Assembly (NCBI RefSeq): GCF_009671205.1
Contig: NZ_CP045309.1
Coordinates: 3,906,001-3,970,000 of the forward strand
Direction of reading: 5' to 3'
Length of the DNA stretch: 64,000 nucleotides
Source of the DNA: Micromonospora terminaliae
GTDB lineage: Bacteria; Actinomycetota; Actinomycetes; Mycobacteriales; Micromonosporaceae
Made by a program: the position numbers and the translations under genes. Shown here one piece after another: positions 42,967-50,716 of this stretch; within the stretch, counting starts at the first letter, position 1; the number at the start of each line of letters is the position of its first letter. Below the pieces are notes generated by a model. That model saw only the letters and a program-made list of their open reading frames with translations. It was not told where the DNA came from and made no database searches.

Positions 42967-42991
42967 GGCAGCAACCCGTGCCATGGGGCCC

Positions 42992-43255
42992 CTACTCGTA
43001 CACGACAGCCGCCGCGAGCGCCCGGGCGAAGAACGTCCAGTCGCCCTCGGCAGGAAGCTCCTGTTCGAAGTTGCCGTACCAGCCTGGCGCGGCGGTGATC
43101 CACACGGACAGTGCGTCGAGGAACCGGTCCAGTGTCTGGTTCTCCCAATCCGCGCCGGAGCGAATGAAGTCATCGCGCAGGGCTGCCACGAAAGCAGCAA
43201 GCTCTTCCCGTGTTCTCACTTCGTTTGCAGGGTGCGGCGGCAGACTCCAAGCCAT
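42992..43255 (-). CDS. DUF7660-type small protein
   Basis: 87 aa from ATG 43255. The sequence EVRTREELAAFVAALRDDFI, TLDRFLDALSVWITAAPGWY and a C-terminal DWTFFARALAAAVVYE matches a small actinobacterial family annotated DUF7660. Acidic, cytosolic, alpha-helical, function unknown. Upstream 225 bp to the next gene hold nothing recognisable. It lies in the element between att copies B and C. Confidence 0.75.
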   Translation of the reverse strand: MAWSLPPHPANEVRTREELAAFVAALRDDFIRSGADWENQTLDRFLDALSVWITAAPGWYGNFEQELPAEGDWTFFARALAAAVVYE

Positions 43256-43482
43256 GGCGGAACGATACTTGGCCAAGGGGGTGCGGGCCGACGGACCAGC
43301 GGGTCCAACTGCCGGCCGCGGGTAGTGATCTCCGCGAGGGCGGTGACTCGGCGAGTCCGGCCACAGCAGCAGCGGTGGCCTGTTCTGGTCGTTGAGCCGG
43401 GGCCGGTCGATGGTGAGGGCGGTGCAGCGGAGCACCAGGACGGCGGCGCTGAGCTTGGGCAGCTGTGCCGCAGAGCCTCAGC

Positions 43483-44034
43483 TCAGGTCGCGCTACCAGG
43501 AAGCTGCGTCTCCACTTCGGAGTCCGCGATCCCGTTGATGAACCGCTCTCCTGCGTACGCAGTGAGCGCCTGAACTACTTGGTCCTGCGATGCCCGGAGC
43601 GAGTCCAGCGGCAGCAGGATGATGGAGGGCCGACCGTCGACCTTGTTCTGATATTCGGCGACCGTGCCCAGATCGGCGTCTGCCGACGGCACCAACAGCA
43701 GCCGCGGAGTGCCGCTACTGTCCAACGACCCCTGGTATGGCTCAAGGATCAACGCGTCAATCGACGCCCACGGTACGGACCGGTCGATGCCTGCCACACG
43801 CAGCCGGAGTCCCGTCTCATCGAGCATGATCGGGGCGGGACGAAACGTACTGGCAAGACCGGCAAGAGCGCCCAGAACCATGATCAGGCCGACAACAAGC
43901 AGAGCTCCCGAGCCCAACGGCACGACCAGGAGTCTCAACTCCCACCCATTCTGGGAAGCCCAGATGGTGACAAGGCCCCCCACGAGGAAGAAGGCGACCC
44001 AGAAGAGGTTGGGACGACGGCGGTGAAGCTCCAT
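43483..44034 (-). CDS. Two-span membrane protein with PH-like domain
   Basis: 183 aa from ATG 44034, with GGAGA 6 nt upstream. Two membrane helices lie at about 10-28 (LFWVAFFLVGGLVTIWAS) and 33-62 (LRLLVVPLGSGALLVVGLIM). A soluble domain of about 115 residues follows (IMLDETGLRLRVAGIDRSVP, WASIDALILEPYQG, RLLLVPSADADLG), like bacterial PH domains. Lower-GC codon use than core genes. No partner is seen in this element apart from the DUF7660 gene. Function is unknown. Confidence 0.75.
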   Translation of the reverse strand: MELHRRRPNLFWVAFFLVGGLVTIWASQNGWELRLLVVPLGSGALLVVGLIMVLGALAGLASTFRPAPIMLDETGLRLRVAGIDRSVPWASIDALILEPYQGSLDSSGTPRLLLVPSADADLGTVAEYQNKVDGRPSIILLPLDSLRASQDQVVQALTAYAGERFINGIADSEVETQLPGSAT

Positions 44035-44444
44035 CAAGATCTCCAGAGATCAGTGCAGATACTCCTTGGCCAAGGCTGCAGGCCAAAATCACGGTGAAGC
44101 TAGCAGTTGCGTTCTCGGGTGACAACGGCTCATGCACATGCGTCCACCGGTCATCCCGGATGCCGTTGTCCAGCCCCGGCTGGCGAGCGGTCGCCCTGGG
44201 TTCGCCCATCAAGCGGACCTTGACTTCCGAGGCGCTGGCTGGCTGCTTCACGACGAGGCCGTGACTCGTCCCCGGGGCGGTGCAACGGCCGCCGCGCCCC
44301 GGCCGACTGCCGACCCACGAACTCCTCGCCCAACGGCCTGTCGTTCCGCGCCAGCCGCCGGGCATCAGGCATGACGGCCGCCGAGCGACAGCGCCAGCGG
44401 CCGGCGCGCGCCTGGCGGCGGCGCGTGCGGCCCATCAAGGGCCG
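44035..44444. other. Noncoding stretch before the second integrase tail
   Basis: No supported gene. Reading frames here are shadows or low-complexity Arg/Ala frames. It precedes a 52-bp integrase 3' remnant on the plus strand and probably represents a deletion junction inside a decayed element. Confidence 0.45.
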
Positions 44445-44496
44445 CCTTGATGTCATGCGGCAGGCGCTCGGCAAACTCGACGGACGGCTCTCGTAA
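44445..44496 (+). pseudogene. Tyrosine integrase 3' end (short remnant)
   Basis: The plus-strand frame reads LDVMRQALGKLDGRLS then TAA at 44494-44496, nearly identical to the C-terminus of the longer remnant at 46154-46255. Only the tail after the catalytic tyrosine survives. A terminator hairpin and att copy C follow, so the element once had an integrase gene facing its attachment site. Confidence 0.8.
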
Positions 44497-44523
44497 CCGC
44501 TACCGCTGTCACCGTTGCTGCCA

Positions 44524-44552
44524 CCGTCCCGGGGAGTGATCTTCTCGGGCGG
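44524..44552 (+). terminator. Integrase terminator beside att copy C
   Basis: CCGTCCCGGGGAG (44524-44536) pairs with CTTCTCGGGCGG (44541-44552) around a TGAT loop and is followed by TTTT. Its counterpart occurs at 46284-46313. Confidence 0.7.
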
Positions 44553-44569
44553 TTTTCGCTGGTGGTGTG

Positions 44570-44614
44570 TGGTGGGCGCGGCAGGTTTCGAACCTGCGAC
44601 CCCTCGCTTATAAG
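44570..44614 (-). repeat. tRNA-Val 3'-half copy C: att-like site
   Basis: 45 bp matching the tRNA-Val 3' half including the encoded CCA, with one substitution (A at 44610 in the anticodon part). It is part of a longer direct repeat: 44445-44614 corresponds to 46204-46375, covering the integrase tail, terminator and tRNA half. Confidence 0.9.
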
Positions 44615-44707
44615 TTCTGGGCGCTCTGTCTGCGGTCGTCCGGGCGGATCCGTCACCTGGGACAGCCGTACGTGAACGGTTAGGTACGGCTATCCCTGTC
44701 ACGTCTC

Positions 44708-44728
44708 GTTGCTGTCAGCGTTGCTGTC
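44708..44728 (+). repeat. Paired 9-bp arm-type repeats beside att copy C
   Basis: GTTGCTGTC at 44708-44716 and 44720-44728, again 12 bp apart, about 94 bp to the right of copy C. Matches the pair near copy B. Confidence 0.6.
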
Positions 44729-44803
44729 GGAAGCGGCGATCCAGGTGAGCGCTTCTGCTCGCCGCTGACGACCGGCTGGTCACAGCGAGGGCACCATGGC
44801 TGC

Positions 44804-45226
44804 TCACCGCCTTGCGCTTCCGCTCGTCGCGGGCTGCAAGCTTGGCGCGTTGATCGGGGGCAGGCTGTTTGGCCGATCCATACAGCCGTTGATGAACGAC
44901 AGGCGTCGTCGCTCCTGGAAGTCGACATCGTTGGCGCGGTTGTTGTTGGGGTTGTTCATGTCGTTCTCAGCATCCTTGGCACCGCTGGTGAGCCACGAGC
45001 TGCCACAGGAAGCTTCGTCAACGACGATCCCCGTCTTCTCCATCGACTTTCGGCTGGTCTTGCCCTGCTCGTATACGGCGTCAATCGCCTCAGCCCGGTC
45101 TTCGAAGCTGTCCCCATTGTCCACTATGTCGCCAATCGTCGAACATCCTCCGAGAACCGCCATGAGTACAGTAGCGACAGATCCAACCACCAAGCGTCTC
45201 CACATGGGTACGGAGTGTATCGACAT
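44804..45226 (-). CDS. Small lipoprotein, unknown function
   Basis: 140 aa from ATG 45226 (ATG 45205 also possible). N-terminal WRRLVVGSVATVLMAVLGGC gives a signal peptide with lipobox LGGC and the lipidated Cys near 27. The mature part is acidic and Asn-rich (AENDMNNPNNNRANDVDFQE), with a CGSSW and a later cysteine (FINGCMDRP) that could form a disulfide. No family is recognised. It is divergent from a membrane-protein gene across 46 bp, inside the rightmost element. Confidence 0.75.
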   Translation of the reverse strand: MSIHSVPMWRRLVVGSVATVLMAVLGGCSTIGDIVDNGDSFEDRAEAIDAVYEQGKTSRKSMEKTGIVVDEASCGSSWLTSGAKDAENDMNNPNNNRANDVDFQERRRLSFINGCMDRPNSLPPINAPSLQPATSGSARR

Positions 45227-45272
45227 GGCTCTGTCTCTGCTACCAGCACCCTGCCCGCTAGGATCACCCCCT

Positions 45273-45998
45273 GTGATCAGCTTCCTACTTACTTCTCGAC
45301 TAGCTTCCCCCGCTCCTGGGGAGCCGCCGAAGTGGACTGAGGTCGGTGGATTCTGGGTCGCCGTAGTCATGGGAATCATCGCCTTGGCTGCCATCGCCGT
45401 CGCAGCTCTCGTCACATACCGAGCCGCTCGGCCAAAACGTCTCCTGCGCTGGCAGTCCCGGGTTATCCCAATTACCGACGAGAGCCTGCGGCAGGTAGGG
45501 CTCGGTGTCACCTACAACGATGAGCGCCTCCAAGGAGCGCTAACAGCAGAGGTGCGACTCAAGAATGACTGCCGCAAGGACTTCGTCTCGTCAGATTTTG
45601 AAGAGGGCCGCCCCCTTGAGATCAAAATCGACGGCAGAATACTGAACGTTCTCGACTGGGATTTCGCGAATAGCAATGCACCCCGACCGATACTTGAGAC
45701 TGACCACAGCACCGGAGTAATCACGATAGCGCCGTTCCTGTTTTCAGCAGGTTCATCGATTTCAATCAGGGTGCTTCTTGCCGATGACAAGGGTGCCACT
45801 TTCCGTCAATACGCCGTCTTTTCAGGCCATGAGATAAAAGTTGCACTGCCTACGGTTCGGCTCACTAGCCCGATTCGAGACGTGGCGGTTGCATTCAACG
45901 AACCAGACCGTCGGCGCTGGGTGCGGCCGGCTGTATACTCTGGAGCTTTTGGCTTTGTCGGCTTCGCCGCTGGCGCGTTAATTGGAGCGATTAACTAA
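45273..45998 (+). CDS. Membrane protein, unknown function
   Basis: 241 aa from GTG 45273; AGGA lies about 9 nt upstream. One membrane helix at about 27-53 (WVAVVMGIIALAAIAVAALV), a basic loop, a beta-rich domain of about 150 residues (LRQVGLGVTYNDERLQGALT, VRLKNDCRKDFVSSDFEEGR, GVITIAPFLFSAGSSISIRV), and a C-terminal hydrophobic segment (YSGAFGFVGFAAGALIGAIN). AT-richer codon use than the core genome points to acquired DNA. No known domain. Confidence 0.75.
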   Translation: MISFLLTSRLASPAPGEPPKWTEVGGFWVAVVMGIIALAAIAVAALVTYRAARPKRLLRWQSRVIPITDESLRQVGLGVTYNDERLQGALTAEVRLKNDCRKDFVSSDFEEGRPLEIKIDGRILNVLDWDFANSNAPRPILETDHSTGVITIAPFLFSAGSSISIRVLLADDKGATFRQYAVFSGHEIKVALPTVRLTSPIRDVAVAFNEPDRRRWVRPAVYSGAFGFVGFAAGALIGAIN

Positions 45999-46153
45999 TT
46001 CCGCCTTGACCCCTAGGCAACCAACGCGAGGCGCTGACCTGCCGTTGCACAGCGGTCGGCCTGTTGAAATTTTTCATCGATGCCCCTGCTAGTCGGTTGC
46101 ACCTTGTGGAATAGCCAAGCGATCAGGATCGCGATGTTCCCACCGCGTGGTGA
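45999..46153. other. Noncoding stretch before the integrase remnant
   Basis: Nothing supported in this 155-bp stretch. It leads into the integrase 3' remnant and probably marks a deletion end. Confidence 0.45.
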
Positions 46154-46255
46154 ACCCGGCACGCCGATGTGAAGATCACTCTCAAGATCTACTCGCACGC
46201 CAACCTTGATGTCATGCGACAGGCGCTCGGGAAGCTCGACGGACGGCTCTCGTAA
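46154..46255 (+). pseudogene. Tyrosine-recombinase (integrase) C-terminal remnant
   Basis: The plus-strand frame reads RHADVKITLKIYSHANLDV then MRQALGKLDGRLS and TAA at 46253. The IYSH tyrosine corresponds to the catalytic Tyr of phage-type integrases; HADVKITLKIYSH is the family's final motif. A TGA lies at 46151-46153 and the rest of the gene is gone. The gene pointed toward the tRNA-Val att site, as integrases normally do. Confidence 0.88.
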
Positions 46256-46283
46256 CCGCTACTGCTGTCAGCGTTGCTTGTCG

Positions 46284-46313
46284 CCGCCCTGGGGAGTGAT
46301 CTTCCCGGGGCGG
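46284..46313 (+). terminator. Integrase terminator beside the tRNA-Val gene
   Basis: CCGCCCTGGGGAG (46284-46296) pairs with CTTCCCGGGGCGG (46301-46313), a 13-bp stem with two G-T pairs and a TGAT loop, followed by TTT. Same structure as at 44524-44552. Confidence 0.72.
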
Positions 46314-46330
46314 TTTCCGCTGGTGGTTGA

Positions 46331-46405
46331 TGGTGGGCGCGGCAGGTTTCGAACCTGCGACCCCTCGCTTGTAAGGCGAGTGCTCTCCCACTGAGCTACG
46401 CGCCC
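46331..46405 (-). tRNA. tRNA-Val (anticodon TAC)
   Basis: A full cloverleaf folds on the minus strand: acceptor GGGCGCG/CGCGCCC, D-arm GCTC/GAGC, anticodon stem CTCGC/GCGAG with loop CTTACAA (anticodon TAC, valine), T-arm GCAGG TTCGAAA CCTGC, discriminator A and an encoded CCA (46333-46331). Length is 72 nt plus CCA. The 3' half is the integration target repeated at 38541, 42813 and 44570. Confidence 0.97.
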
Positions 46406-46420
46406 GGAACGCCCGTACGG

Positions 46421-46460
46421 CGGGCCGGAGCGGCAAGCTTACCTGCCGGGCTCCGGCCCG
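46421..46460 (-). terminator. Terminator after the ahpE gene
   Basis: CGGGCCGGAGC (46421-46431) pairs perfectly with GCTCCGGCCCG (46450-46460), with an inner GGCA/TGCC extension, 24 bp past the peroxiredoxin stop. It separates that gene from tRNA-Val on the same strand. Confidence 0.75.
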
Positions 46461-46484
46461 GTCGAACGACGTGCCCGGGTGGGA

Positions 46485-46952
46485 TCAGGCGGCGACGGCC
46501 TCGGCGAGCGCCTTGCGCCAGCCCTGCTGGTCCCGCGCCTCGCCGGGCATGTTCATCTCGGCGAACCGGACCACGCCGGCCTTGTCGATGACGAAGGTGC
46601 CCCGGTTGGCGATGCCCGCGACGTCGTTGAAGACGCCGTACGCCTGGGCGACCGCGCCGTGCGGCCAGAAGTCGGCCAGCAGCGGGAACTGGTAGCCCTC
46701 CCGGTCGGCCCAGATCTTGTGGGCGTAGACCGAGTCGACGCTGATCGTCAGCACCTGGACGTCGTCGTTGACGTACTCGTTGAGGCTGTCCCGCACCTCG
46801 CACAGCTCGCCCTGGCAGATGCCGGTGAAGGCGAGCGGGTAGAAGACCAGCAGCACGGTGCGCCGGCCACGGAAGTCGGCGAGCCGCACCTCCTGGTTGT
46901 TCTGGTCCTTGAGCACGAAGTCCGGCGCCTCGGCGCCAACCTCGATGGGCAT
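46485..46952 (-). CDS. ahpE: AhpE-type one-cysteine peroxiredoxin
   Basis: 155 aa from ATG 46952 with GAGGAG upstream. It reduces hydroperoxides or peroxynitrite. Strong likeness to mycobacterial AhpE: VGAEAPDFVLKDQNNQEV, FYPLAFTGICQGELCEVRD with peroxidatic Cys 46, HKIWADREGYQFPLLADFWP, HGAVAQAYGVFND, GIANRGTFVIDKAGVVRFAE. A second cysteine (C51) five residues on is an addition worth noting, since classical AhpE has only one in this segment. Reduction is expected through mycothiol/mycoredoxin. Confidence 0.93.
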   Translation of the reverse strand: MPIEVGAEAPDFVLKDQNNQEVRLADFRGRRTVLLVFYPLAFTGICQGELCEVRDSLNEYVNDDVQVLTISVDSVYAHKIWADREGYQFPLLADFWPHGAVAQAYGVFNDVAGIANRGTFVIDKAGVVRFAEMNMPGEARDQQGWRKALAEAVAA

Positions 46953-47032
46953 GCGAGCTCCTCGGATCGGGTCTGGAGATGATCAGCCTGCCACACCCGG
47001 CGACAGCGGCCGCCGGGCGTGGAGCCCCGCGC

Positions 47033-47470
47033 CTACTTCTTGCTCTTCGACCCGCGCCGGAGTACGAGGCGGGCGCCGCTCCAGTCGCGGCCCGCGTTGA
47101 TGGTCGAGGTCTGCTGGAGGCCGGCGGTCTGCGCGCTCTCCGCGACCTCGCTCGGCTCGACGTGGCCGTCCCGGCCGGCCTTGGGCGTCAGGAGCCAGAC
47201 CACGCCGTTGTCGGCCAGCGGTCCGAGGGCGTCGACGAGGAGCTCGAAGAGGTCGCCGTCGCCGTCGCGGTACCAGACGAGAACCGAGTCGACCACCTCG
47301 TCGGTGTCCTCGTCGACCAGCTCCCCACAGCGGTCGGTCAGGGCGTCCCGGAGATCCTGGTCGACGTCGTCGTCGTACCCCATCTCCATGACGACCATCC
47401 CCGGCTCGATCCCGAACCGGTCCGCCAGGCTGCGTACCCCGTCGGCGGCCTGACCAGCGGTCGCGCTCAC
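47033..47470 (-). CDS. DUF3052 family protein
   Basis: 145 aa from GTG 47470, giving the conserved VSATAGQAADGVRSLADRFG; GAGGAGG lies 9 nt upstream and ATG 47488 is a longer option. GIEPGMVVMEMGYDDDVDQD, LVDEDTDEVVDSVLVWYRDG, ADNGVVWLLTPKAGRDGHVE and TINAGRDWSGARLVLRRG are typical. DUF3052 is an actinobacterial protein of unknown role, commonly beside peroxiredoxin ahpE and the pyruvate dehydrogenase locus, as here. Confidence 0.93.
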   Translation of the reverse strand: MSATAGQAADGVRSLADRFGIEPGMVVMEMGYDDDVDQDLRDALTDRCGELVDEDTDEVVDSVLVWYRDGDGDLFELLVDALGPLADNGVVWLLTPKAGRDGHVEPSEVAESAQTAGLQQTSTINAGRDWSGARLVLRRGSKSKK

Positions 47471-47581
47471 TGTCGCGTGCCTCCTCATCTCATCCCTGCT
47501 CGTGGCATCGTCCGACGCCGTCGGGCCCAGTCCACACAGTTGTGGCTCCCCGCGCAAGTGGCGCACCGGGTGGAACGGAAT

Positions 47582-50191
47582 TTACCGTGCCAGCAGCGTA
47601 CGGGCACCCTCGGTAATGGCTTCCTCGGAGACCAGAACCTGACGTGCCGCCGGACCTAATGGTACAAACGAGTCAAGTCCGGCCACGCGGCGTGCCGTGC
47701 CCACGTACCCGCCGTCGACCAGCGCCGCGATCACGCCCTCGCCCACCCCGCCCGAGCGGCGGGTCTCGTCGACGACCAGCACCCGGCCGGTGGCCGAGGC
47801 CTCCCGGACGATGTCCGCCACCGGCAGCGGGGCCAGCCACCGCAGGTCCACCACCCGGCTGCCGACCCCCTCGTCGGCCAGGACGGCCGCGGCCCGCAGC
47901 GACATCCGGACGCCGTTACCGAAGGTGATGATGGTGAGGTCCTCGGCCGAGCCGACCCCGTACACCCGGGCGCGGCCGACCGGCACGTGGCGGGCGGCCC
48001 AGGCGCCGGGCTCGGCGTACTCGGCGAGCCACTCGCCGTCGCCCTCCGTGTAGAGGTCGCGGGTGTGGTAGAGCGCGATCGGCTCCAGGAACACGCTGAC
48101 CGCGCCGTCCACCGCGGCGGCTGCCAGGCAGGTACGCAGCATCGGCGCGGCGTCGTCCGGGCGCGCCGGCACCGCGATGACCAGCCCCGGCACGTCCCGG
48201 AGCACGGCCACCGAGTTGTCGTTGTGGAAGTGCCCGCCGAACCCCTCCTGGTACGCCAGCCCGGCCACCCGGACCACCATGGGGTTGCGGAACGCCCCCC
48301 GGGAGAAGAAGCGCATGGTCGCCGCCTCGCCCCGGAGCTGGTCCTCGGCGTTGTGCAGGTACGCCAGGTACTGGATCTCCGGCACCGGCAGCATCCCGGC
48401 CACGCCCGCGCCCAGCGCCAGCCCGAGGATCGACGTCTCGTCGAGCAGCGTGTCGAACACGCGGGCCGCCCCGAATTTGTCCCGCAACCCCTTGGTCACC
48501 CCGTACACCCCGCCCTTGGCGGCCACGTCCTCACCGAAGACGGCCATCCCGGCGTGGTCGAGCATCCCGTCGGCCAGGGCTGCGTTGATGCTCTGCGCCA
48601 GGGTGAGCGGCCCGGCCCGCTCCGGCGGCTTCCCGCCGAACGCCTCCGCGCGGGCGCCGGCGCCCGGACCGGCGGCGCGGGTCCCCGCGTCGGCGACCGC
48701 CCGGGAGATGCGGACCGGCCGGCGCGGGGCCAGTTCGGCCACCACCTCGACCGGGGACGCCAGCTTCGGCTCGTCCAGCACCTCCTCGGCGATCCGGCGG
48801 ATCTGCCAGCCGCGCTCGTCGTACCGGGCCAGCAGTTCCTCGCCGGTGGCGTAGCCGGCCTCGACCAGCCGCCGGGCGGTCACCAGCAGCGGGTCCCGTG
48901 CCACGTCCGCGGCGATCTCGGCCGGGCTCCGGTACGCGGTCTCCGCGTCCGCGCCGGCGTGCCCCATGAGCCGCACGGTGGTCAGGTGCAGCACGGCGGG
49001 CCGCCGGTGCCGGCGCACCCAGGCCGCCGCCTCCGCCGCCACCCGGTACGCCTCGGCCACGTCGGTGCCGTCGGCGGCGAAGTAGCGGATCCCCGGCCGG
49101 GACCGCAGGGTCGCGGCCACCCAGCCCTGCGGCGAGCGCACGCTGATGCCGAGCCCGTTGTCCTCGCACACGAAGAGGACCGGGATGCGCAGGCCCGTGT
49201 GGTCGTACCAGCCGGCGGTGTTGAACGCCGCCGTGGCGGTGGCGTGGTTGACCGAGGCGTCGCCGAACGAGCAGACCACGACGGCGTCCGGCGGCCAGGC
49301 GGCGACCTCGGGGTCCCCGTCGGCCCGGCGGCCGCCGCGGCGCAGCCGTTCCAGGGCCAGGCCCAGGCCGACCGCCCGGGGCAGGTGCGAGGCGATGGTG
49401 GAGGTGGTCGGGACGACCGCGAGGTCGGCCCGGCCGAAGACCTTGTGCCGGCCGCCGGCGATCGGCTCAGCGACCGAGGCCACCATGCCGCGCAGCACGT
49501 CGCGGGCCGCGGCCGCGTAGGCGTCGTCGGGGTCGGGCGGGGGCAGTTCGGGTACGCCGGCCGTCGCGGCGCCGGCGGTGTCCACGGCCACCCCGGCCCC
49601 GGTCGGCAGGGCTTCGGCCTCGGCCCAGTCACCACCCGCCGGGGAGCCGCCCGGCGGGCGCGCCCCCTCGGCCCCGTCACCCGACTCCGGCGGCCCGTCC
49701 GGCACGGCGGCGTCCGCGTCCAGGGAAGCGTCGGCGGGGGTACGCGGGTCCGGGATCCGGGCCGTCGGGGCGTCCTCCGCCGCCTCCGGCCCGTCGGCGT
49801 CCGGCACGGCGGCGTCCGGCACGGCGGGGCCGGCCGGGAAGGCGCCGGCCGCCTGGGCGGCACGGAGGCAGTAGAAGGCGCCGGAACGATAGTGGAGCAG
49901 GGCGGGATCGGTCGGCCGCAGCGCGGCCGCCACGGCGGCGTTGCCCTCGTGGCCGGCGGAGCCGATCGTGTAGTACCCCTCGCCGAAGCTGCGCAGCCAG
50001 CGTCCGGCGAGGTCGAGCAGCCGGCTGGTGAGCTGGGCGTCGAACAGGGCCAGCGCCTGCGCCCCGGTCAGCGGCGCGCCACCGGGCAGCGGTTCACCCA
50101 GGTCGCGCCGCGAGGCCGGGGCGCCGAGCGCGGTCAGGGCCGCCCGGAACCGGTCGTCGAGATCTTGCGGGGTGGTCACGTCGGACAGCAT
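47582..50191 (-). CDS. 2-oxoacid dehydrogenase E1, alpha and beta subunits fused, with long Pro/Ala/Asp-rich insert
   Basis: 869 aa. The N-terminal half is an E1-alpha: YTIGSAGHEGNAAVAAAL, HYRSGAFY, then a low-complexity insert at about 115-225 rich in Ala, Pro, Asp and Gly, then HKVFGRADLAVVPTTSTIAS, VVCSFGDASVNHATATAAFN (ThDP), EDNGLGISVRSPQGW. The C-terminal half (about 530-869) is an E1-beta: SINAALADGMLDHAGMAVFG, KGLRDKFGAARVFDTLLDE, PEIQYLAYLHNAEDQLRGEA, VPARPDDAAPMLRTCL. This is a 2-oxoisovalerate-type E1 in one chain. No E2 or E3 gene is adjacent. Confidence 0.88.
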   Translation of the reverse strand: MLSDVTTPQDLDDRFRAALTALGAPASRRDLGEPLPGGAPLTGAQALALFDAQLTSRLLDLAGRWLRSFGEGYYTIGSAGHEGNAAVAAALRPTDPALLHYRSGAFYCLRAAQAAGAFPAGPAVPDAAVPDADGPEAAEDAPTARIPDPRTPADASLDADAAVPDGPPESGDGAEGARPPGGSPAGGDWAEAEALPTGAGVAVDTAGAATAGVPELPPPDPDDAYAAAARDVLRGMVASVAEPIAGGRHKVFGRADLAVVPTTSTIASHLPRAVGLGLALERLRRGGRRADGDPEVAAWPPDAVVVCSFGDASVNHATATAAFNTAGWYDHTGLRIPVLFVCEDNGLGISVRSPQGWVAATLRSRPGIRYFAADGTDVAEAYRVAAEAAAWVRRHRRPAVLHLTTVRLMGHAGADAETAYRSPAEIAADVARDPLLVTARRLVEAGYATGEELLARYDERGWQIRRIAEEVLDEPKLASPVEVVAELAPRRPVRISRAVADAGTRAAGPGAGARAEAFGGKPPERAGPLTLAQSINAALADGMLDHAGMAVFGEDVAAKGGVYGVTKGLRDKFGAARVFDTLLDETSILGLALGAGVAGMLPVPEIQYLAYLHNAEDQLRGEAATMRFFSRGAFRNPMVVRVAGLAYQEGFGGHFHNDNSVAVLRDVPGLVIAVPARPDDAAPMLRTCLAAAAVDGAVSVFLEPIALYHTRDLYTEGDGEWLAEYAEPGAWAARHVPVGRARVYGVGSAEDLTIITFGNGVRMSLRAAAVLADEGVGSRVVDLRWLAPLPVADIVREASATGRVLVVDETRRSGGVGEGVIAALVDGGYVGTARRVAGLDSFVPLGPAARQVLVSEEAITEGARTLLAR

Positions 50192-50242
50192 TACCGACCG
50201 GAGGGCACCTCGCCCAGCCGGACACGTTCCGCCCGGGCGCCC

Positions 50243-50713
50243 TCAGGCCTCGCCGCACTCCTCCGGGCAGCCGCCGTCGGAGACCTTCCAGACCAGCTCA
50301 CGGAGGGTGGCCAGCTCCCCCGTGGTCAGCCCGCCGAGGAGTCGGGAGTCGGACATCACCAGCCGGACCCGGTCCCGGACCCGCCGGCCATCCGCGGTCA
50401 CCACGAGCGTCTTCTGCCGCCGGTCGGCCGGGTCGGCCCGCCGCTCCACCAGACCGGCCTGCTCCAGCCTGTCGACGAGCGCCGTGACGTTGGAGCGGTC
50501 GCAGCCCAGCCGGTCGGCGAGGTCCCGGGCGGGCAGCGGCCGGTCGGGGTCCAGCTCGTGAAGGGCGCGGGCGGCAGCCGGGGTGAGGCCCAGCCCCGCG
50601 ATCGCCTCGTCCTGCTGATGGCGCATGGCCGAGGCGATGTGCATGATCCGGCGGACGGCGTCCCCGGCCAGGCCGGAGCGGTCGCCGGCCTCGGGGACGG
50701 TAGGTCGCGCCAT
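50243..50713 (-). CDS. MarR-family transcriptional regulator
   Basis: 156 aa. Winged helix (LTPAAARALHELDPDRPLPA, DLADRLGCDRSNVTALVDRL, AGLVERRADPADRRQKTLVV). It starts 3 bp after the MFS transporter stop on the same strand, so it is co-transcribed and likely controls that transporter in response to its substrate. A C-terminal CPEECGE adds two cysteines that could sense oxidation. Confidence 0.93.
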   Translation of the reverse strand: MARPTVPEAGDRSGLAGDAVRRIMHIASAMRHQQDEAIAGLGLTPAAARALHELDPDRPLPARDLADRLGCDRSNVTALVDRLEQAGLVERRADPADRRQKTLVVTADGRRVRDRVRLVMSDSRLLGGLTTGELATLRELVWKVSDGGCPEECGEA

Positions 50714-50716
50714 GTC

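Noticed and set aside
44570..44614. A possible extra tRNA gene at copy C (and likewise at 38541 and 42813)
   Set aside because: Homology covers only the 3' half up to the anticodon; the D-arm and 5' acceptor strand are missing, so these are att fragments.
38431..46405. CRISPR-like array suggested by repeated 40-bp sequences
   Set aside because: Only four copies at kilobase spacing, all derived from one tRNA gene.
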